Of a stretch of DNA of 64,000 bases, positions 38,501 through 44,266 are shown in pieces (within the stretch, counting starts at the first letter, position 1; each line of letters starts with the position of its first letter). A program made the position numbers and the translations under genes. The notes under the pieces are model-generated. The model was not told the DNA's origin, did no database searches, and saw nothing but the letters and a program-made list of their open reading frames with translations. Source of the DNA: Mactra quadrangularis (Eukaryota; Mollusca; Bivalvia; Venerida; Mactridae); NCBI GenBank assembly GCA_025267735.1, contig CM046307.1:310001-374000 (forward strand). Reading direction: 5' to 3'.

Positions 38501-41500
38501 TAAACAATGTATCAACATGCTTTGCTGCCATAAGGCTTTTCTTCGAAATTGAATAACAATATTATTTTTAAATGGATCGAACACTTTTTATCAACACATA
38601 TTTGGGTCATGGACCATTAACTTTAACCAGTACTGTTAAACCTTCCACAAGGAGCTGACAACATCTCCCTCTGTGCAGGAAAATTTATATTAAAATCAAG
38701 TTCACCAAATAAATTATGCATTATATACAATTGAGCCATTTTATTCAGTTATAACTTCTGAACAATCTTTCAGTAATGTACATTTTATCAAACGTCGCAA
38801 ACAACAAATATATTGGAATGTCATAACATAACAATTCATAATAAAATGTCTCTCAATCATGCTAGATAAGTTGTCATGGTATAATTGTAATCTACTTATA
38901 TATTCATGGTTGTCCTACATAACAAGAACCGTAATATTCTAATTATGTTCAGACAATTAAAGCTGACACACTGGTCAATCATAAACATAGTGTAGTAACT
39001 ACAGGCCTTTTCAGGGTGGAATAATCATCTCAATATTCTTTATCATTCCTAACACACACTTCTCAGATTATGTGGGTGTCATTCTGAAACACAAAATACA
39101 GAAAAAGTTACAATTTACATAAAATGAAACTATTTTAGGGAATTAACCAACTTTGGAAGGAAATAGAGTGAATTCCCTCGTTTATTTGAAAAGCTTATTT
39201 GTCGGACGGATATTTGTTTGCGGATTTTTCATTGAAAATCGCCGAAAACACCACCACTTCTATCGAAATAAAAAAAATTATTCCACGTTGACGTCGTTTT
39301 GAGAGATGCGCAGAATGATGCGCACAAGTTGCTACCGAAAACATCTTTAAGAGGGTATGAAATGGATCTAAAACACTTAAAAACATTGTGTATAGTCACC
39401 TACACGTGTATACGTTTAACAACAGTTATTTATCACATTTAAGCTGATTTGATATGATTTTGTCACTAAATATTGTCATAATAAGTGCAACAGAACCGCT
39501 AATATAACTTTCATTCAGCACTTTCAGTGCTTTGATTTATTTTCAGCCCAAAACTAACGTGGCGAGACGTTCAACATTTAATCGTAGAAACAGCAGACTC
39601 TTCTGGATTACATTCAAGCGTAACAACGTATGTAAATGCTGCTGGGAAAACTTGTAGGTTTATTATAAATTAATATTTCTATCTCAAAACGTTTTGTAAG
39701 CTTAGATAAAGAGCGGTTTGCATTAAATATGAAAAGGACTTTCTTCAGTGAAAATTTGCGAAAAGAAATATTTTTTTGGCGAAAATGACTTTTTTTGAAC
39801 TAAGGCTTATGTGTTCTATTGACCAATAACTGAGTAAATTATGAATTTGACTTGGTCATACCCTGTATAGACTGAATTAAAAAGTCTTAGACTTCCTGCA
39901 AGATTAAATTATCGATATACTATAATGTTGATCAAAATAGAAAATACGGTTGGTATAGTTAATTCCATGTTAAACGATTCAGATAATAATTATGGTATTT
40001 GATGAACTGGATTTTATGTGAGACGATTTACCTACTATGGTAACAAGATCAGTCATTAAAACAAATCATCATACTGTTTTACAAATTTCAGTTAGTCAGT
40101 ATTTTGGTTTTGGATTGATGAATGCTGAAGCAATGGTAGATGCTGCATCCTCGTGGCAGACTGTATCGGAACTTATAACATGTACCACTCTTCCAACGAT
40201 TGTTGACGTGTAAGTTTACAGTTTACAGTTTATTTTACACTCAGCACATGATACATGTGAATAGAGGTACAATTGAAAAAAAACCAGTACATAGATGATG
40301 TATACATGATACCAGGCTATACAGATAAGCTACATGTGATAATATGTATTACACTTAGGTAGGAACCTCTCTCTGTGTCATTCAAAATTGTTATTAATCT
40401 TTGAAGGACGTTAGGAGGCTTCTACATTACAATATTATACAAGATATGTCACGATTATTTAGGGGAAAAGTCAATAAATAAAAGTGAACTAAAGAACACA
40501 TATAAAAGAGAGAGGTAATTAGTTGTTAAAGCCAGGTGGATTGTTGAAAGTTTTCAGAATAATTTTGATAAATTTACTAATTTGAGTCAAGCGATCTACA
40601 TTTTCTTCATTCATGATGCGTTTGAATAATAGGATGTTACTATTTCTAAGATTAACGTAAGTCATACAACACATTGATAGATTCTATGAGGGGATACTGA
40701 ACCACTGGACCAGAAATAAAAATAATAATAACAATGCTAATGTTATCTATTTTTATTCTACGGTTTAACGCCGTGTCAACACATTTAAGGTGTCTAGCGC
40801 ACCTAACCTAGCTTTCTGGACCCTTCTCAATAACTAGTGCTCAATTACCCTTCCACAAGGCCGGAAACTTCTCCATATAACTTCTTAAAGGATGAAAATT
40901 GACAATATTATCAAATATTCATTGAAGGGCATAACCTCCCCGGGTGGGATTCGAACCCGTACCCCCTCGGAACACGAGATTCTAAATTTTGGCGCGCTAC
41001 CAACTGCGCTACTGACCCGGATTAGAATGCTAATGATAGTTATGGTGATGATAATGTTTATTATTATAATGATGATGAAAATAATTTAAAAAAAATGATG
41101 ATAACAATTATGATAACGATACTAATTATAAAAATTATAATTATAATGATAATTGTGGTGGAAATGATAATACTGACGATAATGATGAAATTTATAATAA
41201 TATTGATAATAATTATACATGTAATACATGGAATTACAATAATTGTAATAATAATGTCGATAATGATAATAAGGATGAATCAAATGAATGAAAACTCTGA
41301 ACTTTATTAGGCATTACGGATTATATTGATGATAAAAGTGACATAAGTACTCGCTTAGCTTTAGATGCTAAATTGTCAGCCATCTTATACATAGATAAAG
41401 ACGATTGAAAATAGACACCGACATAGTTAAAACCATTAAACATTCACTTAGATTATCGTTGTAATACTAATTTTTTGTTTTGGCCTAGTCGACCACCATT

Positions 41501-44266
41501 TTTAAAAACAACAATTTTGTTTTTGTAAATGTGACATGGCACAAAACTCTCTTTATAATTCAACTGCCGTTGTAAACAAAAAATGTTTTCAGAAAGAAGT
41601 GCATCGTCATCTGCAAACATAAGTAAAAATAGTTCAATAATATCTGGGTTAAGTTGAAAACCTCATACATTGCTTTCTTGTAAAAAGACATACAATTTGT
41701 TGATAAATATACTAAACAGTATCGGACTCAAACAGCAGCCTTGTCTCAGAGCAACTGGACAGTCAATAATATAGCTTAAATTTTGATTACCATTTCTTAC
41801 CCTGGTTTTAACAGATTGGTAGATAGATTTAATAAATTTAAAAAGGTTACCATTAATACCATGTTTTAACAATGAAAAATATAAATTACATCTTGCTACT
41901 GAATCAAAGGCTTTCGAAAGTCTATAAATGCCACATGCACTTTTTGCCTTTTATACTTAAACATTTACTGATAACAGAATAATAAGACAAATGCATTGTC
42001 AATGGCAAAATATCCTGGTCTATAGGCCCCTGAGGCTCTGATATACTATCATAATTATATCTCAGCATAGAGTGATAGACGTTTGTTAATAATATACATG
42101 TAAAGTTTGCTAAATACATCAATCAATGATATCCCTCTATAATTGTCAGGATTTTTTTATTCAGACTTATACAGAGGATTAAGTATGCTACATTGATATA
42201 TATCGTATATCTCATACGTAGAAGTACAGACTTTATTCATACCTTACATGTTTCAAACTTTTGTAAAATCTATCATGCATTTACTTCTCCCGAAAATGGA
42301 GATTATATAAACAAATAAATTATGTTAATTATAAGAATGATTATAATGATAATAAGGATGATGAGTACACTGATTATAATAATGATGACAATAATAATTA
42401 TAGTTTTGACAATGATGATGATAATGATGATGATGATTTTCATGAGGATGACGACGATGATGATAATAGAAATATTTAAACTGATTTATTTTAATAAGTT
42501 AATTATAATAGGTGTCTTTCTAATCTTAGATGAAACATTTTCAGGTTATCGTACCACGATCCTATTTCAGCCGACCCTGCTATAGAAAACTGTCAAATCA
42601 ATAATCTGGAATGGGTTGAAATTAAGGTAGCTTACAGGGGATACTATAGAGGAGATATACAGTTTGATCTCACATCACCACAGGGTACTACGAGTACTAT
42701 ATTCAGTCGTAGACCCTACGACATTGCGGATTTGTCTGATCCGACTTCATGGAAATTCATGTCCGTGCATTACTGGGGAGAGAAACCAAATGGAAACTGG
42801 ACCCTTACCCTTACAGATGTCAGTACTTCGGAGGGTAATTTTGTTTCTTTTTATCTTTAATATTTAAAAAAATAAACAGTACTTTTTCATGCTAATACAT
42901 AAAAATATGGTGTTTTCGATGGTGAAGGCATAAACTCTGCTTAGAAGAGAAACATATAGTCAATATTATTAGCATCAAAGCACTGAAGTTTAGCGCATTC
43001 AAATTCAGGGTTTAGACACAAGTATCTTCAATTCCTAGATTTAAAATAAATCCGAAGTTTATTCAAAAAGTTGTTACGATGCATTTTGAATAGCAAAATT
43101 TATGTTTGTTCGATTCCAATCATTCCATATTTAGATAATATAGTGTTTAGTTGTTTTGTTTTCTTTCAGATACCAGGATGTACCTGTATTCAATTGAAAT
43201 GATCGTATACGGCACCAAAGGTATTCACACGGATATTTTGTTCAATATTTTTGATTTTTTTTTCTGACAACGTAATATCTAAACATAAACTCATTTTATA
43301 TAAAATAAGATATCAGCAAAACAACATTCATTATTGTATATTGATTTTAATTGAATAAAACCACATTTCACTTAAAAGCATGAAAGAAAACATAACTCAT
43401 AAATCGAATGATTCAAGTACTAGTCTAGTGATAAGACGTGCATTTAGGGATCGAGAGGTCCTGGTATCGAATCCCACCAGCGACACGAATAATTGCTTTC
43501 ATCGAGAAATTTACTTGCGTTTATTTTTTCCCACTCATGCGTAAAGGGTACATGCAAGGATGGCGTAATTCCTTTGCGTCAATATGTCGACTGCTGCACC
43601 AAGTAGGGTAAAGTACTCCCCAGGGTGATTGATAGATATATATCTGTGCAAACCCAATCACAAGGTGAAATAGCTGTAAAGTCGGTGAACCTAATAAAAC
43701 GCCATTACTCTTAGAGCCACGATATGAAGATATTTGCATTTTACAACAGACATTTTGTTTTCTTAGTTTAAATTGACCAAAGGTCCTTTCCTTAAAAATG
43801 GGGCTCCTTTATAAGAGCACATTTTATTCCCTTTTTGTTTTTTTGTGTGTATTTATAGAATTTGGATAAACTTGTTTTCCTGCACAAGACCTTTTCTCAA
43901 ACATATTGGGTTATAATCAATTGTTTTTGGTATTTATAACCAAATTTTACTTTCAGTTTCAGTCTACTCGCTTTGAAATGCAATAAATAACATTAAAATG
44001 TTTTAGTGAAACTTCATTTCGTTAAAAAGTCATATACAATAAAATTCATTTGTACTAGATGTATACATTCTATTTGCTGACGATGGATATTTCTTTTAAA
44101 AAAAAGCTTAACCTATATTACAGATGATGACGACGAGGACAACACTGCTGTGATTGTTGGTGCTGTCATTGGTAGCGTGGTAGGTGTTGCCTTGATAGCC
44201 GGTGTAGCAATATTTGTATATTATAAGTTCTTCAAAGTCTCTGCAGTGGCCCCAGCTCAGCCTTAA
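8380..44266 (+). CDS. Membrane-anchored proprotein convertase (subtilisin/kexin-like, S8), 14 exons
   Basis: Serine endoprotease of the secretory pathway, expected to cleave proproteins after basic residues in the Golgi/endosome system. Joined exons: 8380-8585, 9698-9808, 20697-20792, 22284-22412, 23094-23161, 25048-25133, 26249-26424, 36134-36340, 36966-37069, 39547-39653, 40092-40209, 42545-42834, 43170-43220, 44124-44266. All boundaries are GT-AG and phases agree. With one base added in exon 1 the sum is 631 codons including stop. Catalytic residues by my count are Asp167 (ILDDG), His205 (HGTNCAG), oxyanion Asn306 (WASGNGG) and Ser378 (GTSAATP). The His-Asn and His-Ser spacings match furin to within one residue. 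A P domain (about 430-583), an acidic stalk, one membrane helix (about 592-617) and a 13-residue tail follow. No Cys-rich domain is seen. The family call is firm; which subtype (kexin, furin or PC7 lineage) is not settled. Exon 1 is out of frame as sequenced. Confidence 0.9.
9250..9350 (+). repeat. SINE fragment in convertase intron 1
   Basis: CTTGTGGAAG, then GGTCTAGGAAAGCTATGTAAGG and GGCGTAAAATTGGCATAA follow the same order as the 3' half of the SINE at 51720-52008, in diverged form. Confidence 0.6.
9698..9808 (+). CDS. Convertase exon 2: prodomain
   Basis: The acceptor ACGTCAG and donor GTAAGC bound 37 in-phase codons. The segment includes [15 protein letters not shown] and two cysteines near its end (CERDANLC). 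It is the middle of the propeptide that should fold the protease and inhibit it. It is polar and charged, with no membrane segment. Placement rests on phase, position and order between exons 1 and 3. Propeptides are poorly conserved, so similarity alone is weak support. Confidence 0.65.
10044..10574. promoter_or_regulatory. Cluster of CRE/ATF-like sites in intron 2
   Basis: A perfect palindrome ATGACGCGCGTCAT (10044-10057), TGACGTTGATGACGTT (from 10075), TTACGTCAT (near 10115) and a full TGACGTCA at 10567-10574. Binding by CREB/ATF-type factors is inferred from motif alone. Confidence 0.3.
10383..10504. repeat. Direct repeat, copy 1 (122 bp)
   Basis: GTATTTCGATCCCTGCTTAG and the rest match 11171-11292 with only about five differences; the offset is 788 bp. 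In convertase intron 2. Confidence 0.9.
11171..11292. repeat. Direct repeat, copy 2 (122 bp)
   Basis: Partner of 10383-10504, ending GTCCAAAATAAAACGGACGA. The intervening 670 bp is unique. Confidence 0.9.
12006..12071. repeat. 25-bp inverted repeat (hairpin)
   Basis: The arms ACACAGCTTGAAAAGTCATA.. (12006-12030) and its complement (12047-12071) match at 24 of 25 positions around a 16-nt loop. Confidence 0.88.
12120..12970. repeat. Diverged direct duplication, period about 600 bp
   Basis: CCTTAATCATTCTATATT occurs near 12252 and near 12850, with similar text before (AAACTTGNTACAAAGATA) and after (TATGAAA..ATTTTGAT) at the same offset. Confidence 0.65.
14002..14170 (+). mobile_element. SINE body, partial copy
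   Basis: Matches the SINE at 7084-7281 from GAGGGGTCGTG through ATTCCCGGGCGGGGCATACT to TTAGTAGTTAGTTAAC, but lacks most of the tRNA-like head. Confidence 0.78.
14171..14278 (+). mobile_element. SINE 3' fragment
   Basis: The end TTGCTACGGCATTAAACC plus an (AAAC)n tail matches, inverted, the sequence at 35463-35585. Both share GAGATTTAGCCTTTCC(A/G)GGAG. Confidence 0.7.
14322..14391. repeat. CATTCGGAA dispersed small repeat, copy 1
   Basis: From CATTCGGAACATCCTCGGCC to GGCGCCATTTTGAAACTA. Copies are at 19195-19260 and 22434-22500, and a short inverted form at 26452-26515. Confidence 0.8.
14468..16030 (-). pseudogene. LINE reverse transcriptase and C-terminal region (remnant)
   Basis: Pieces in order on the minus strand: [15 protein letters not shown]; a nonsense codon in the [13 protein letters not shown] block (about 15885); [28 protein letters not shown]; an ADD core near 15430 as (S)[50 protein letters not shown]. 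These are RT and thumb/C-terminal motifs of APE-type LINEs. The frames differ (15351-15851, 15130-15327, 14468-15148), so no single protein is made. Confidence 0.87.
16031..17772 (-). pseudogene. LINE endonuclease and N-terminal RT region (remnant)
   Basis: Two frames cover the endonuclease. The first (17413-17772) holds [11 protein letters not shown] and [10 protein letters not shown], where active endonucleases have LQET; the metal-binding Glu is changed to Lys. The second (16031-17383) holds [11 protein letters not shown] and [10 protein letters not shown] plus [11 protein letters not shown], which match the GDFN, D.I and SDH motifs of exonuclease-endonuclease-phosphatase enzymes. It continues into the start of the RT domain ([16 protein letters not shown]). 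A frameshift near 17400 separates the two. Confidence 0.87.
18481..20320. other. Rest of convertase intron 2
   Basis: AT-rich sequence with no gene seen apart from the small repeat at 19195. The short ORFs have no recognisable motif. Confidence 0.5.
19195..19260. repeat. CATTCGGAA dispersed small repeat, copy 2
   Basis: From CATTCGGAACTCCTCGCTC to ATATTTAGGCGCCATTTT. Preceded at 19158-19172 by AGTTACGGTACCGTA, which recurs in the palindrome at 57686. Confidence 0.8.
20324..20362 (-). repeat. 39-bp orphan copy of LINE coding sequence
   Basis: The stretch GGGCTTGCCTCTTAGCACTG and the next 19 bases match 16588-16626 of the LINE exactly, and similarity ends abruptly on both sides. It lies 335 bp before exon 3 of the convertase. 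Confidence 0.85.
20697..20792 (+). CDS. Convertase exon 3: prodomain end and start of mature enzyme
   Basis: There are 32 codons between acceptor AACAG and donor GTAAGT. The end, [12 protein letters not shown], corresponds to the family signature NDPxWxxQWyL that opens the mature catalytic domain. The autocleavage site should lie just before it. The only basic residues there are in MKAK; no KR, RR or RXKR is present. Confidence 0.88.
22284..22412 (+). CDS. Convertase exon 4: catalytic Asp
   Basis: There are 43 codons, phase 0 at both ends. The exon holds [19 protein letters not shown], then HSDLVDNY. The first Asp of DDG is the catalytic Asp of the S8 triad. A small dispersed repeat begins 21 bp past the donor GTAATG. 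Confidence 0.93.
22434..22500. repeat. CATTCGGAA dispersed small repeat, copy 3
   Basis: Starts 21 bp past the splice donor of convertase exon 4 (CATTCGGTACTCTTCGGTC to GACGCCATGTTGAAGCTA). More diverged than copies 1 and 2. Confidence 0.72.
23094..23161 (+). CDS. Convertase exon 5
   Basis: This is a 68-nt exon ([16 protein letters not shown] to SDG) ending in phase 2 before GTAAAA. The split codon GG|A gives the Gly just before the catalytic His of exon 6. It lies between the Asp and His motifs, where convertases carry a calcium-binding Asp-rich loop. Here the loop reads HKDISDG. Confidence 0.85.
25048..25133 (+). CDS. Convertase exon 6: catalytic His
   Basis: The acceptor is TTTCAG and the exon encodes [15 protein letters not shown], then [12 protein letters not shown]. 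HGTxCAG is the convertase-type His motif. It ends in phase 1 before GTAATT, and the split Ser codon is completed by exon 7. Confidence 0.93.
26249..26424 (+). CDS. Convertase exon 7
   Basis: This exon encodes [18 protein letters not shown], then [17 protein letters not shown]. The [10 protein letters not shown] block is the convertase SaSWGPeDDG substrate-binding segment. It ends in phase 0 at GVKQ before GTAATT. The following intron carries the large antisense DNA transposon. Confidence 0.94.
26452..26515. repeat. CATTCGGAA small inverted-repeat element
   Basis: The ends CATTCGGAACACCTCGA and TCGAGGAGTTCCGAATG are complementary at 16 of 17 positions, giving a 64-bp element. It begins 27 bp past the donor of convertase exon 7. 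Confidence 0.8.
27391..27430. repeat. Left terminal inverted repeat of the transposon
   Basis: 40 bp starting TCGTCGGTGCTCC, with the core ACGAAAACCGCGTAAGT exactly shared with the right end. Mismatches to the right end are at positions 7, 13 and 31-33. Confidence 0.88.
28258..28620. repeat. Two tandem copies of a 182-bp unit, 3' of the transposase
   Basis: The block around CTGCATTGCATTGCATAG occurs at about 28301 and again at 28483, with near-identical flanks. It lies inside the transposon just past the transposase stop, in the expected 3' UTR. Confidence 0.85.
28678..31359 (-). CDS. Transposase-like protein, RNase H/DDE type, about 893 aa
   Basis: ATG at 31359-31357, stop TAA at 28680-28678. 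The first ~300 residues are acidic and Ser/Asn-rich with basic clusters (KVPKRKRK), likely a disordered tail with nuclear signals. A conserved-looking block at about 330-480 ([38 protein letters not shown]) resembles the N-terminal region of a widespread invertebrate transposon protein family. A Cys/His cluster ([10 protein letters not shown]) follows near 570. The presumed catalytic fold then shows VITMDVQ (Asp about 626), [12 protein letters not shown] (Asp about 704) and [15 protein letters not shown] (Asp about 745, Glu about 752), in the order expected of a DDE/D triad. Role: cut-and-paste of the surrounding element. It follows the F-box ORF by 2 nt and is uninterrupted. Family recognition is from motif memory. 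Confidence 0.82.
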   Translation of the reverse strand: MSSRGKQLVQLALEKIRKREMPVTVDSNNNIEIDFSDDEFESGVLPTTVQDLKNIDTQRANVAIEQSMVSSLDRYRIQGTSITNIDSVLRDDKDDDDKHSNHEEDFVDRSLHNNESDNDISSESEVSSNYFDSDDSFKDPDWKEEIYRKRNKCTNSSDYDSDISISNKPYKVPKRKRKQNYEHQSSAGNSEVQESQNNGCRKTEVQANDSETFVAYQMIDTGEDNLIDKETSLAVNMIATDHDNEKMSEVNTQELDIAREVEITTEEANQSDGKQKHPRTKKGMGSPDNWKKNLNKKLRMEGKAYKGLKESDGKKTYSVDKKARIQGERSCGKRCERVRCCFEISDILRKEIFDSFWQNMDWNQKSLFVASLVCRTEVNSSIGKGKKRKIEEESIVSNTDGEKGDKSDSKTRGSTHEDEIIAPNTSKENSTAKGRRKYTYIYHFRIGERKVRVCKDFFLSTLGISEHMVYDWLDRNTDSNGLPKPKAVSKRTPPLTRISTEWKNAEAFLDSLPKMESHYCRASTFKIYLEPVFVSFADLMRVYEKHCRDNGYNSISRMSLNRIFDQKNLSLFKPKKDQCDICVGHSHGSVSDENYNIHITRKNEARMFKDNEKQRASDKVKVITMDVQAVLLSPRIEASAIYYKTKLASHNFTLYDLGTKDVKCYFWHEGEGGLTANSFATCINDYLTGTLIKPGVEEIILFSDGCCYQNRNATLSNTLLKLAVHYNIVIKQNFLEKGHTQMEVDSTHSIIERRLKNRPIYSPTNYVEVMRSVREQHPFIVEYVDHTFFKNYSCLKFYDTIRPGIKVGDPVVTDIRSLKYTPDGVIQYKVSYADEYKDLPKRRNATVPTGREVIPPLYTGPIQIKKSKYEHLQQLKAVIPKDYHPFYDTLKHL
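31362..32072 (-). CDS. F-box and leucine-rich-repeat protein encoded inside the transposon, 236 aa
   Basis: ATG at 32072-32070, stop TGA at 31364-31362. Residues about 6-50 form an F-box ([15 protein letters not shown], then [20 protein letters not shown]), which in known proteins binds Skp1 in an SCF ubiquitin ligase. Residues about 95-200 contain LRR-like units ([46 protein letters not shown]), a likely target-binding surface. It lies within the terminal repeats and just ahead of the transposase on the same strand. A splice-acceptor-like stretch ending TTTTTTGTAG is about 25 nt before the ATG, so a 5' UTR intron is possible. Whether it aids transposition or is a captured host gene is inference. 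Confidence 0.82.
   Translation of the reverse strand: MEHHFLSLPTEIIVKILSDIPTSHLLQSVNRTCKLLNVIVEQNSVLWKDIDFESEFVANYDVLKRVLKHSSGIEQLFIPYAQISCAVFEIDLLFVKYLQNAKKLYWLDITGSNISTLCFLQFLPNLQILNISQCKNLVDADFKVISKGKSLDQLYLSYNNIKPATAVNICSTLKLNVLDLSGIEVTVQQCYTIIKPCMFYLQVTFKVSETEDAIKELIFKHRACTIKRILTVTQDN
32161..32320. mobile_element. Small inverted-repeat element (MITE-like) nested in the transposon
   Basis: The ends (CTTAAAGCGATTGCGATCAG from 32176; its near reverse complement ending at 32305) form an imperfect inverted repeat of roughly 45 bp around a core with CTGCGCATCCGCGCAG. I recall similar CTGCGCATCCGCGCAG repeats from bivalves. It interrupts the region upstream of the F-box ORF. Confidence 0.6.
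33034..33073. repeat. Right terminal inverted repeat of the transposon
   Basis: The reverse complement starts TCGTCGCTGCTCT and contains the same core ACGAAAACCGCGTAAGT. TATA follows directly. Confidence 0.88.
33500..35330 (-). pseudogene. LINE remnant (CR1/L2-like RT)
   Basis: Minus-strand pieces: a degenerate endonuclease start (about 35330-34900, with IDFAVLTET), a linker, [48 protein letters not shown] (33981-34577), then after a frameshift near 33950, [23 protein letters not shown] and [12 protein letters not shown] (33507-33923). The GFADDH core replaces the usual YADD. Several stops and an internal endonuclease deletion mark it as dead. It abuts the right end of the DNA transposon by about 430 bp and lies in convertase intron 7. 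Confidence 0.85.
35074..35097. repeat. C run followed by (AC)n
   Basis: About 13 C followed by CACACACACACAC. It interrupts the degenerate LINE endonuclease region. Confidence 0.9.
35463..35585 (-). mobile_element. SINE 3' fragment in intron 7
   Basis: On the minus strand it ends TTGCTACGGCGTTAAACCC. It matches 14171-14278 on the other strand, including the CCGGGAGGAGTGAGTAG-like block. Confidence 0.7.
35935..36110 (+). mobile_element. tRNA-derived SINE next to exon 8
   Basis: The box A-like region GCTGTGGTCCTGCGGTGG and box B-like GGGTTCGAACCC are followed by CACTGCTATTTTCCTTC and TAGGTGTAAATTGGCAC. The same plan is seen at 59133-59330. It ends about 25 bp before the exon 8 acceptor. Confidence 0.7.
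36134..36340 (+). CDS. Convertase exon 8: oxyanion-hole Asn
   Basis: There are 69 codons, phase 0. [17 protein letters not shown] carries the oxyanion-hole Asn (GN), then [19 protein letters not shown] matches the family DsCNcDGYtnSIYTlsI block. Compared with furin, the segment before FYSEKC is altered: the usual GnvPWYSE reads SFTFYSE. A SINE ends about 25 bp before the acceptor. Confidence 0.95.
36396..36460. repeat. (ATG/ATA)n simple repeat
   Basis: TGATGATGATGATGATAATAA and degenerate continuation, 55 bp after exon 8. Confidence 0.85.
36966..37069 (+). CDS. Convertase exon 9: catalytic Ser
   Basis: The exon encodes [20 protein letters not shown], holding the nucleophile Ser of GTSAATP, then LEA. 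It ends in phase 2 (AA) before GTATGT. The completed codon gives Asn of the family EANPxLTWRD block. Confidence 0.95.
37501..37531. repeat. Near-perfect hairpin around GGAACGAT
   Basis: Arms TTTGGAACGATGTT and AACATCGTTCCAAA flank a 3-nt loop. A shorter hairpin with the same GGAACGAT ends is at 44649-44668. Confidence 0.88.
37560..39515. other. Most of convertase intron 9, no gene seen
   Basis: AT-rich, no recognisable repeat or coding frame. Confidence 0.5.
39547..39653 (+). CDS. Convertase exon 10
   Basis: The exon encodes [16 protein letters not shown], matching the helix after the Ser in convertases (NPnLTWRDmQHivv). It ends in phase 1 before GTAGGT. The 30 bp before the acceptor include a 22-bp sequence that recurs exactly at 46874-46895. 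Confidence 0.92.
40092..40209 (+). CDS. Convertase exon 11: end of catalytic domain, entry to P domain
   Basis: The exon encodes [18 protein letters not shown] (family hsyGFGLlnAkalVdlA) and then [10 protein letters not shown], where the P domain begins. Donor GTAAGT at 40210 leaves phase 2. Confidence 0.92.
40756..41021 (-). mobile_element. tRNA-derived SINE in intron 11
   Basis: On the minus strand the head is GGGTCAGTAGCGCAGTTGGT with AGCGCGCC, then box B-like GGGTTCGAATCCCACCCGGG. The tail ends ACACGGCGTTAAACC. A full relative lies on the + strand at 51720-52008. Confidence 0.85.
41030..41285. repeat. (GATAAT)-type degenerate simple repeat
   Basis: Long run of GATAATGAT/ATAATTATA words directly beside the SINE. 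Open frames here are Ile/Met artefacts of the repeat. Confidence 0.85.
41300..42200 (-). pseudogene. LINE RT fragment
   Basis: 41663-41872 encodes [18 protein letters not shown] and then [20 protein letters not shown], the RT block around motif B (family GvrQG..LSP.LF..f). Towards 41400 the minus strand still shows a degenerate ADD region and KIVVFKNGG, then [10 protein letters not shown]. Many stops and frameshifts. It lies in convertase intron 11 between AT-rich simple repeats. Confidence 0.75.
42320..42475. repeat. (GATAAT/GATGAT) simple repeat before exon 12
   Basis: A degenerate run including ATGATGATAATGATGATGAT, about 70 bp upstream of exon 12. Open frames are repeat artefacts. Confidence 0.85.
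42545..42834 (+). CDS. Convertase exon 12: P domain
   Basis: This is the largest exon (290 nt). It encodes [30 protein letters not shown], then [20 protein letters not shown]. It matches the P-domain pattern (rGdlqi.L.SPsGT.s.L, WGE.p.G.WtL). The P domain stabilises the protease and is needed for its folding. Acceptor TTTCAG and donor GTAATT agree in phase with neighbours. Confidence 0.95.
43170..43220 (+). CDS. Convertase exon 13: end of P domain
   Basis: A 51-nt exon encodes [14 protein letters not shown], the last beta strand of the P domain (family l.sW.L.lyGT). Phase 1 at both ends, with acceptor TTTCAG and donor GTATTC. Confidence 0.85.
43414..43740 (+). mobile_element. tRNA-derived SINE-like element
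   Basis: TAGTCTAGTGATAAGACGTG (box A-like) and GGTATCGAATCCCACC (box B-like) open the element. A unique body follows, with AAGTACTCCCCAGGG and AATAAAACGCCATTAC. It lies in convertase intron 13. No second full copy in this window. Confidence 0.6.
44124..44266 (+). CDS. Convertase exon 14: stalk, transmembrane helix, short tail, stop
   Basis: The exon starts with an acidic stretch (DDDDEDNT). It continues into a helix of about 25 residues rich in Gly and Val with two overlapping GxxxG steps ([16 protein letters not shown]). The tail is [13 protein letters not shown] and ends at TAA 44264-44266. Direct coupling of the P domain to a membrane helix without a Cys-rich region recalls Kex2/PC7 layouts. 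No canonical AATAAA is seen in the next 250 bp. Confidence 0.88.

Noticed and set aside
40930..41021. Minus-strand tRNA gene
   Set aside because: tRNA-like head only; followed by a SINE body matching 51720-52008.
41095..41310. Ile/Met-rich frames at 40892-41310 and 42322-42585
   Set aside because: Products of the ATA/ATG simple repeats; not protein-like.
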